This document shows, in pieces, positions 55,632 to 64,000 of a stretch of DNA of 64,000 nt (the first letter of the stretch is position 1; every line of letters starts with the position of its first letter). A program made the position numbers and the translations under genes. Source of the DNA: Wurfbainia villosa (lineage: Eukaryota > Streptophyta > Magnoliopsida > Zingiberales > Zingiberaceae); the NCBI GenBank assembly GCA_025175895.1, contig CM046001.1, positions 54,187,719 through 54,251,718 of the forward strand, read 5' to 3'. A model generated the notes under the pieces. That model was not told the DNA's origin. It made no database searches and saw only the letters and a program-made list of their open reading frames with translations.

Positions 55632-57467
55632 TGTTGGGTTTTTCCGAGCCGCAAAAACCGCTTTTTGCGTTGCGGAAACCTCGGAAGCCCCGGCCACGGA
55701 TCCGTGCGAAGTATAAAATTATAATTACATGTATGTGCTTACAGAAATCCTAGATCTACCTTAGATCTAAGAGGTTAGAACGTTACCCTCGTAGCGACGC
55801 CCTTCGCTTATCCCGCTCGTCCAAAAGTTCGCCGGAACTCGAGAGTGTCAAGTGCACACTCCTCTATGGTATCCACACAAGCAATAGGTGGAGAAAACTC
55901 AACCTTGAGTGTGCTAGCACTCCTTGGTTGGTTCGGCCAAAGAGAGGGATGGGAGAGGGAGAGCTTGAGAGAAAAGGTTCCAAGGTTGAAGATGAAGTTG
56001 GAATTAACTCACCCAAATGAATTTCATCTAATGAAACCCCTAAAGTGGCCGGCCACTTCAAGGAGAGGGAGTTACATGCATGCATGTAACTCCCATGTCC
56101 CTTGGTCTCCCTCATGAGGTGGCACCAATTGACAAAGTCAATGATGATGTGGAGCATCATCATTGGCCGGCCATGCCTAGTCATCATCATGACATGGCAT
56201 TTGGTCAAGTCAAACTTGACCTTTCATCTTCCCTCTCAAGTCAAGTCAAACTTGACCTCTAATCTCCCATGGTTGATCAAATCTAACCACTTGTCTCAAG
56301 TCAATTTAATATAATGAATCTCTATTCATTAATTTAAATTGATTTGATGAATCAAATCTCAATTAGACTCATTCAACACTTGAATCAACTTGAGTCTAAC
56401 TCAATTAGTCTAATTTGGATTACTCTTAATCAAATTTGGTTCATCCCATGAACCTAATCCTCATGGTTCATCATATGAACCTAATCTCCATCTAATTGCT
56501 CTTATGTGTGTGACCCTATAGGTTCTTGTAACGTTGGCAATGTCCCTAAACCGATTTAGGAACATAAGCAATGAGCGGTATCTAGCAACACATCATTGCT
56601 ACCCAAGTTACAAGAATGTTGAGCTCCAACATCACCTTTGTGACTACTAATTGTGACTCTCACAATATGTGACAATGTCCCTCTATCCTTGACATCTAGA
56701 TTGACCAATCGAGGCATAGACCGTGTCATCCTCGGTACAATCTAAATCTTGAACTCCAAGTAGACTCACTCTAATCAAATGAGCTCAATATCTCATATTG
56801 ACTCATTTGGGCATGGCCATGCACTTCGTGGTCTCACTCTATCAAGAATATCGATGTCACCCCCATCATATAGGAGGGATAGATCCCATCTACATCACTC
56901 ACATCCCTCCGCATAATTCGTTACATACCCAGTAATCGCCTTTATAGTCCACCCATTTACGGGTGACGTTTGACGAAGCCAAAGTATGCAACTCGTTATG
57001 TAGGGAACCATGGTGACTTCAGGTCTAAGGACTAATAGTCATACTAATAGCCACATGAGAAAGTATATGACACTCATATAACGATCCATGATACTTTCTC
57101 ATGGCGGGTCATTCAGTATACATTCTCTAATGCATACCCAAGTGTCAACTTGATATCTCATATCTATGACTTGTGAGATCAAGTCATCTTGTTGACATAC
57201 ATGCTAGTCTCTATGCATTAACATTGTCCCTGAATGTTAATACTCGATTAGGAATGATTAAGAGTAGTGTTCTCTATATCATCTCATTATCGATTCAACC
57301 AATCGATTGATATAGATAAGAACCTACTACTCAAGGACATTATTATATTTAGTTATTTGGCACAAATACAAGTAAATATAATAACCATGCCTTTATAAAT
57401 AGGAATATGATACAATAAAGTCCATACAACAATCATCACATGATTGGCTCTAGGGCTTTCACTAACA
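55632..57467 (-). repeat. Solo LTR H of the A-type LTR family
   Basis: TGTTGG...ACTAACA, 1,836 bp, flanked by ACCTT at 55627-55631 and 57468-57472. No internal region, so it probably arose by LTR-LTR recombination after insertion. In inverse orientation it aligns with the A LTR (37431-39258): similar first 250 bases, the hairpin, and the CTATAAAGG element. Confidence 0.85.
57054..57103 (-). repeat. Hairpin in solo LTR H
   Basis: Perfect 13-base arms CATGAGAAAGTAT / ATACTTTCTCATG, 24 bases apart; counterpart of 37810-37859. Confidence 0.75.
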
Positions 57468-57624
57468 ACCTTTACTTTGGACTTCTCTTGCCAAGATCAT
57501 ACTTGGACTTTGCCTTTACCTGTCACTTAATCATGTTCACCATTAGATTACAATTTGTTGCCTAACTTAGATGATTATCCAAACATCAAAACATATAAAT
57601 GTTTGGGGCATTGTTGCACCAACA

Positions 57625-58677
57625 ATCTCCCCCTTTTTGATGTTTGGAAATCATTTAAGTTAGGTCTTTTAAAGATACACATAATCACATAATCATATAT
57701 CTAATTTCTAACTTAAACATTTCTTCTCCCCCTTTGACATACATCAAAAAGAGAAGAAATCATATAATTCATAGAAGAATTGAATATATTATAATCTTGA
57801 GCTAAAGTATAGATATGAATTTTAGCTCCCCCTTAATCCAAGATATAGTTCATGATGAGTAAACAAAAACATGTGGAGCAAAAGTCTATCCAGTAATTTG
57901 AGGATTTAACTTCCAACTTTGCACCAACAATATAACTTTTTGGAATAAGAAAGTTACGTTATGTGAAACTCCCCCTAAAACACCGCATAAAACAGTCATA
58001 CAAGTTGTTTATACTCAATATTATCAAGCTATAGTTTTAGATCAACAAGGATACACTAAATATCAGAAAATGGAGCTAATTTTCCAAAAACATATCACTG
58101 ACTGGTTTCAACCAATGATCACATGCCTCAGAATACAAAATTTAGCCTTTTCAGTCCAAATTCAGAAATGCGTCAGAAATTCCAGAAGCCTCGAAAAATC
58201 ATGAAATTTTGTGTACACATTTCTGAAATCATACTTTATCAAGGAAAAATATTTTGAAAAATATAAGTTTTCTAGATTTCAATATTGATACAAACTTGGA
58301 AACTAGCAAAAGTTCTAAAATTTTGCAAACTTTGTATCACTTTTGTGTTTCACTTGAAAACTAGTTTTCAAAGTATGATAAACATAGTTTAAAATATATT
58401 TTATTTGACATTTCCAATCATGTTCTTGGAGCTATATGCACATCAATTGTGTATAAGCCTTCCCAATGATTGGTCCAATGAAGGATCAATGTCTCTAGAT
58501 GACACTTTGATCCATAGTAATGCATCATAACAAGCATGATGAACCAAGTGCATCTTCCTAACATCTCACATGTTGTCTAAGTTGCTCAATACAAAAATCA
58601 TGGTTTCTTAGGTATTTTGTGAGATGCTCAAAGGTATAAATCCTAGTATTTCTATAGGATCATGCAAACCTATACCT
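57625..58677 (-). other. E 3' untranslated region with purine tracts
   Basis: No gene. Minus-strand GGGGGAG tracts at 57625-57640 (terminal), about 57725-57735, 57823-57832 and 57968-57976. AT-rich otherwise. Same organisation as in B and D. Confidence 0.7.
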
Positions 58678-60414
58678 TTACTCAACCAAGCACATTCCAA
58701 GTTCTCTCCTAAGTGATGAAAATTCTACCTTGGGAAGAGCCTTGTTAAATATGTCGGCTAGGTTGGACTTGGATTCAATGTAATTAAGCTCAATGTCCCC
58801 CTTTGCCACGTGATCTCTAATGAAGTGATGTTTCACTTCAATGTGCTTGGTCCTAGAGTGATGCACCGGATTTTTTGTCAAGTTAATGGTGCTCACATTA
58901 TCACAAAATACTTTCATGTTGGAGTAAGATAGCTCATAATCTTCTAGGGTATGTTTCATCCATAGTAGTTGAGCTACACAATCACCCATAGCCACATATT
59001 CGGCCTCGGTGGTAGATAAGGCAACACAAGGTTGCTTCCTACTACTCCAACTAACTAGGGAAGACCTAAGGAATTGGCATCCACCACTAGTACTTTTCCG
59101 ATCCAATTTGCAACCGACATAATCGGAATCGGTGTACCCAATCAAATCAAAGGACCTAGTCCTAGGGTACCATAAACCTACATTTAGTGTGCCTTTAACA
59201 TATCTTAGAATTCTCTTAACGACAACTAAATGAGATTCTTTAGCACATGATTGATACCTAGCACACATACCAATCGCAAATAATATGTCGGGTCTACTAG
59301 TGGTTAAGTACAAAAGGCTACCAATCATGCTCCTATAAAGTGTAAGATCTATTTGTTTTCCTTCACTATCACTATCTATTTTAGTATTGGTTTCCATTGG
59401 AGTTGAAACCACCTTAGCATTTTCCAAACCAAATTTCTTAATCATTTCCTTAGCATATTTGGTTTGATAAATATAAATACCTTCACTAGTTTGTTTGACT
59501 TGCAATCCTAGGAAGAAATTTAATTCCCCAACTAGACTCATTTCAAACTCTTTTTCCATATTTTGAGTAAAGTCTTGAAGGAGTTCATCATTTGTTGACC
59601 CAAAGATAATGTCATCAACATATACTTGGGCTACAAAGATGTCCTTAGATGTTGACTTTATAAAGAGAGTTTGATCTATACTACCCCTTTTAAAATCCTT
59701 AGAAATTAAGAAAGATGATAATCTTTCATACCAAGCCCGGGGAGCTTGTTTCAAACCATATAAAGCTTTCCTAAGCTTATATACATGGTTTGGGTAGTCC
59801 ATATTTTCAAACCCTGGAGGTTGTTCTACATACACCTCTTCCTTAATAAACCCATTTAGGAATGCCGATTTGACATCCATTTGATGGAGTTTGAAACCCA
59901 TATAGGAGGCATACCCTAAAAGTATTCTAATGGACTCTAACCTAGCAACCGGGGCATATGTTTCATCATAGTCAAGTCCTTCAACTTGATTAAAACCCCT
60001 TGCAACTAATCTTGCTTTATTTCTAGTGATATTTCCTTGGTCATCTAGTTTGTTCCTAAAGACCCATCTTGTAGTAACAATGGTGTTTTCACTTGGTCTA
60101 GGAACTAACTCTCATACTTGACTCCTTTCAAATTGAGCCAATTCATCTTGCATTGCTAAGATCCAATCCGGATCAAGTAATGCATCTTTAATTGTTTTGG
60201 GCTCAATTTGAGAAATTAGAGTTATATGACTAGTGGGATCCCTATGGAATGACCTAGTCCTAACTCCTTGAGATAATTCACCCACAATTTGATCTAAGGG
60301 GTGACTTTGATGAACTCTTATGGTTCTAGGAGGTGTATTAAGTTGATTTTGATCATGATCAACCTCAATCCTATGCTCATCATCGGAATCATCCCTTACT
60401 CCCCCTTGATTCAA
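58678..60414 (-). pseudogene. E reverse transcriptase and RNase H (one stop)
   Basis: One frame from 60414 to the natural stop at 58678, broken only by TGA at 60109-60111 (a Trp codon in the conserved QVWEL motif). RT: HQMDVKSAFLNGF (about 59880), YVDD at 59611-59622. RNase H: YTDSDYVGCKLDRKST, STTEAEYVAMGDC, FCDNVSTINLTKN; end LADIFNKALPKVEF. All catalytic motifs are intact. The start at 60414 is a codon after a frame break, not a protein start. Confidence 0.88.
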
Positions 60415-61799
60415 TCCTCCCCCTTGATTATTACCCCCTAAGGTAAATCTTGAAATTATTGGGTAATTTCTTGATTTTCATTATTAATATCATCATCAAT
60501 AGGGGATTTCCTAGGATATGTATTGGAGGATTCATCAAATTGAACATTTGAAGATTCTTCAATCCTTTGAGTCCTTTTATTGTAAACTCTATACCCTACA
60601 CTAGTGGATGAGTATCCAACTAGGATTCCCTCATCCGCTTTGGACTCAAACTTACCTAGGTTGTCTTTGGTATTTAAAATATAGACTTTACATCCAAAGA
60701 CCTTAAAATAATGAATTGTTGGAATTGTACCATTCCACAATTCAAATGAAGTTTTTCCTAAAAACTTATGAATCAACACCCTATTTTGGATATAGCAAGC
60801 GGTATTAACCGCTTCCGCCCACAAGTAGCTAGGTAAGGAGTATGCATTAAGCATTGTCCTAGCCACTTCTTGTAGGGCACAATTTTTCCTTTCCACAACC
60901 CCATTTTGTTGGGGTGTTCTAGGACAAGAAAACTCATGCTTGTACCCTTGTTCTAAGCAAAAATTTGAAAAATTAGAATTCTCAAATTCTCCACCATGAT
61001 CACTATGGATCCGGTTGATTTTGAGTTTTCTTTCATTTTCTACTCTTTTGCTAAATCCTATGATTATTCCTAAGGTTTCATCTTTATTTTTCAAAAAAAA
61101 TACCCAAGTAAACCTAGAGAAATCATCTACTATTACCAAGCAATATTTACTACCAATTATAGAGGGGGTACTATGGCAATCAAATAAATCCATATGTAAT
61201 AATTCTAACGGTAAAGCGGTACTAAGTAAATTTTTACCTTTGTGTGATGTTTTTGATTGTTTCCCTTCTTGGCATGCATCACACATCTTGTCCTTGAGAA
61301 ATTTGACTTTAGGCAATCCTTTGACTAGCTTCAATTTCGCTATTTTGGCTATATTCTTCATGTTTATGTGTCCTAGCCTCCTATGCCAAAGCCAACTTTC
61401 TTCCTCTTTTGCAATAAGACACTTAGTTGAAGCATTAGTAGCATAGGATAAATCAACATAATATATATTTGATTTCCTAAAACCTACTAACATGCAATCA
61501 TTTATAGTTTTATGTCTTATAAAACATTTTGATGAATCAAATTTAACATCAAAGTTTGCATCACATAGTTGGCTTACACTAAGTAAATTAAATTTCATAT
61601 TTTTAACTAATAGCACTTTATGAATGGCAAGATTGGGGGATACCTCAATTGTGCCCTTTCCTAGAATCTTAAGTTTGCCGCTATTACCAAATGAGACTTT
61701 TCCTTTGCTAGTGTGGTTGATAGTGGAGAATTTTCTCTCATCCCCGGTCATATGTTTTGAGCATCCACTATCAACTATCCACAAGCTTGGTTCTTCTAC
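60415..61799 (-). pseudogene. E protease and integrase (open, then frame break)
   Basis: 442 codons open from 61784 to 60456. Protease WIVDSGCSKHMTGD at the start. Integrase: WLWHRRLGHINMKNI...CDACQEGKQ (HHCC), LLHMDLFDCH (Asp), RIHSDHGGEF (Asp), GVVERKNC (Glu), KVYILNTKDNLGKFE. The frame ends in ENQEITQ and a TAA at 60456; RT continues in another frame past 60414. In-frame with the gag C-terminus, from which it is separated only by the TAG at 61800-61802. Confidence 0.88.
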
Positions 61800-63432
61800 C
61801 TATATCACATGAAAAACACAATCCTTAAGTACCCAAATCTTAGGACCACTAGCATCAATGCTAAATTTCTTAGGTATCCATGTCTTTCTCCCCTTGCTTT
61901 TAATTATTGATTTTCTATTAACAAGAGATGTAAATGCTACCTCTTTTTCCTTAGGCCTATATCCTAATCCGACCTTGTTGTAGATAGCTCTTTGATCCTT
62001 AATAATCATGTCTATGTATTTTGAACCATTGGTGAATTTTTCTAAGCATGCTCTTAATTTACCTATTTCTTTTCTTAACTCATCATTTTCATCCCTAAGA
62101 GTACATTCATCAATATCACTAGATGGTTTACCACATGATGAATCTACACTCTTAAGTGATTTGATCTCTAATTTTAGATCCTTAATCCTATTTTTTGATC
62201 TATTTAAAGAATTTTGTAAACATGCAATAGTCTTGTAAAGTAAATCTACTTTAGGTGAGTTGTTTACCTCATCATCATCACTTGATGATGATTCATCGCT
62301 TGAAGAGGAAGAAGACTCCTCGCTTGAGCTCCCGACTACTTCCTCCAATGCCATGAGGGCTAGATTCCGGGTGGCATGGCAAACTTCTTCATCATTGGGA
62401 AAAGTCCTCCATGCTTAGAGTGTCCCATGTTTGTGCCACCATCGCCTCCTTCTTCTTCTTCTCCTTCTTTTCCTTCTTTTTCTTTTCCTTCTCCTCCTTC
62501 TTCTTTAGTTTCGGGCAATTTGACTTTATATGCCCTTTCTTGTTGCAACCAAAACAAGTCACGTTAGAGGCAGAATTTGAATTATTTGAAGATTTACCTC
62601 TTGAGGATTGGAACATCCTCTTTACATCTTTCTTGGTGAGTCTCCTTGACTTCCCACTAAACTTCTTGACGTAATGTGCCACCTCGCATGCCGATAACTC
62701 ATCTTCACTACTTGATGAGTCTTCATCAGATTCGGATGAGGAGGACACTTCCTTCTTCTCCTTCTTTCCTACAAAAAGAGCTACACCCTTCTCTTTGGAT
62801 GAAGTGTTAGCTTGTTCATGTAATTGAAATTCACAAAATATCTCATCTAACTTGACTAATGAAAGATCCCTAGAGACCTTATAGGCATCTACCATTGAAG
62901 CCCATAAGGTGGTTCTAGGGAAAGCTTGTAACACATACCTTACAAGGTCTCGGTTGTCGACCTTCTCACCTATAACATGTAGTCCGTTGACTACTTCCTT
63001 GAAACGCCCGTGCATTTGGCTCACGGTCTCGTTTGTCTTCATGGTGAAGCTTTGGAGTTGGCCAATCAAAAGATCTCTCTTGGCCCTTCTTGTTTCTTTG
63101 GATCCTTCATTGAGTTCGATGAGCTTCTCCCAAAGCTCTTTTGCGGAGTTGAAGGGCCCGACTTTAGAGAGTTTCTCCTTGGATAGACCACATTGAAGTG
63201 TGGTCGTTGCTTTTGCATTTGCTTGTGCTTTCTTGGCCATCTCTCTTGCCCAATCTTTTGTCGGTAGTGGTGCACCGAATTCGTCGATCGGCTTCTCGAA
63301 ACCATCTACAACACTAAACCAATTCTCAATATCATTCATTAAGTAATACTCCATCCTACCTTTCTAATATCCGAAGTCGTTGCCGTCGAAGAACGGAGGC
63401 CTCGCCGTGCTATACCCCTCTTGAAAAGCCAT
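61800..63432 (-). pseudogene. E gag (three lesions)
   Basis: ATG at 63432 (MAFQEGYSTARPPFF, matching B and D). TAG at 63364-63366 replaces the Trp of the YWKGRM motif. Open 63354-62392: QCGLSKEKLSK, FPRTTLWASMVDAYKVSRDL, a Ser/Glu-rich linker, knuckle CFGCNKKGHIKSNC (about 62521-62562) and a Lys/Glu run. A +1 frame change near 62393 leads into 62354-61800: Ser/Asp-rich, coiled-coil-like, GSKYIDMIIKDQRAIYNKVGLGY, then KTWIPKKF and KIWVLKDCVF. TAG at 61800-61802 ends gag just before protease. Confidence 0.85.
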
Positions 63433-63472
63433 CTTTGCTCCGGTTGATTGCTAGATCTTCCGATGCGATCCG

Positions 63473-63485
63473 GGCTCTGATACCA
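63473..63485 (-). other. E primer-binding site
   Basis: Plus-strand GGCTCTGATACCA, two bases from the LTR at 63488. Confidence 0.9.
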
Positions 63486-63487
63486 CT

Positions 63488-64000
63488 TGTTGGTGATCGT
63501 TTGGAAGCTAGAGGGGGGGTGAATAGCGCTTTTCGTTTCTACAAGAGTGATTAGTGGAAGCAAACACAAATAATATATGTAAAAACAAAAAGCAATGCTA
63601 ACAAAAGCCTTTACGTGGTTCGGAGATAATGCTCCTACTCCACGGCGATCCTTAAGGTGGATCAACCCAAGCAATTCCACTAAGAAGATTTCCTTTACAA
63701 CACAACTCCTCTTCTTTACAAAGAATGAAACTTAAGCTTAGAGAGAAGAGGAGGGGATTTAAGATCACTTAGAAAGCTAGAAAACTCGTGGAGGCTTTGG
63801 AGAAGAATCAGAGAATAAGCATTAACCCCAAAAACCTCCACCAGCCCTCTTTTTATAGAGAGAGGGCTGATTTTCCCATTGGAGCATGATCAGTCGACTG
63901 ATGCACAACATCAGTCGACTGCCGGCGCGATTAACGGCCTCTGAACAGCCGGATTCGCGAGATTTAGAATCGTTTTGTCCAACGTCATTCTCATCAGTCG
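63488..64000 (-). repeat. E 5' LTR, partial
   Basis: First 513 bp of TGTTGGTGATCG..., matching 54632-55144 with few differences, mostly C/T and G/A. Exact CAGTCGACTG at 63891-63900 and 63912-63921, with another starting at the window edge. TATA at 63851-63857. The LTR continues past the window. Confidence 0.88.
63851..63857 (-). promoter_or_regulatory. TATA element of the E 5' LTR
   Basis: Minus-strand TATAAAA in CTCTATAAAAAGAGGG; would start E RNA. Confidence 0.6.

Larger units (their letters stand above)
54632..57624 (-). repeat. E 3' LTR, split by solo LTR H
   Basis: TGTTGGTGATCG...GCACCAACA. Removing H and one ACCTT leaves about 1,152 bp. Contains four exact CAGTCGACTG copies (55035, 55139, 55159, 55282), TATA at 54995-55001, the inverted CTTGGACTT minisatellite (55495-55630), and the terminal CTATTCACCCCC box in inverse form at about 54650. 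Confidence 0.9.
54632..64000 (-). mobile_element. Element E: Sirevirus-like copia element, cut by the window end
   Basis: Minus-strand element. 3' LTR 54632-57624 (holding solo LTR H), 3' region, RNase H, RT, integrase, protease, gag, primer site 63473-63485, and the first 513 bp of the 5' LTR (63488-64000). The two LTRs are nearly identical where they overlap. Only a handful of lesions: gag TAG (63364-63366), a gag frameshift near 62393, TAG between gag and pol (61800-61802), a frame break at 60415-60455 and TGA (60109-60111). Confidence 0.9.

Noticed and set aside
55845..56314. Frames of 60-114 codons at 55845-56314
   Set aside because: Inside solo LTR H; no conserved domain, both strands open because of base composition.
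62385..62400. Programmed +1 frameshift in E gag
   Set aside because: The shift lies in the middle of gag, not at a gag-pol border, and a single extra C explains it; no known slippery site is in the right frame.

Overview
The window is a block of nested plant LTR retrotransposons. I found no host protein gene, tRNA, rRNA, CRISPR array or bacterial feature. The evidence is many Ty1/copia gag, protease, integrase, reverse transcriptase (RT) and RNase H fragments, one Ty3/gypsy fragment, LTR pairs with TG...CA ends and 5-bp target-site duplications (TSDs), initiator-tRNA-Met primer sites (TGGTATCAGAGCC) and polypurine tracts. This fits a flowering plant; I cannot name the species. Two copia groups dominate. 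One is Sirevirus-like: elements B, D, E, F and F', with LTRs starting TGTTGGTG or TGTTGG, a shared box near the LTR end, and repeated polypurine tracts before the 3' LTR. The other is a non-Sirevirus copia lineage: A, C, G and fragment I, with the polypurine tract GTGGGAGAT. J is an Athila-like gypsy fragment.

Layout: 1-1495, 3' end and 3' LTR of F'. 1496-5157, A copy 1. 5158-6267, decayed B'. 6268-11975, decayed C' (minus). 11976-13760, A copy 2. 13761-31406, B (plus, TSD AGAGA), containing C at 16295-25341 (minus, TSD TTAAA). 31407-31756, A continues. 31757-36914, D (minus, TSD GTAAT). 36915-39258, RNase H end and 3' LTR of A. 39259-39522, antisense RT remnant I. 39523 to about 52600, gag-only element F, containing G at 42416-51364 (minus, TSD ATAGG). 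About 52878-54631, gypsy fragment J (minus). 54632-64000, E (minus, runs off the window), whose first LTR holds solo LTR H at 55632-57467 (TSD ACCTT). The deepest nest is I > A > B > C.

There is no operon-like cooperation. Autonomous elements (B, G and E come closest to intact) encode gag-pol. D and F keep gag but no pol, and C has lost most of gag, so these would need proteins from relatives. D is an LTR relative of B, and F shares LTR modules with E.

The most notable observations are: a palindrome CAGTCGACTG scattered through LTRs of several Sirevirus-like families; two LTR hairpins with compensatory base changes between families; a primer-site copy embedded inside the LTRs of C; an open 523-codon gag in D that has no zinc knuckle; a conserved short reading frame between gag and pol in B and D; and a direct duplication (3400-11975 against 11976 to about 22760) with clustered micro-indels that may be partly an assembly or base-calling artefact.
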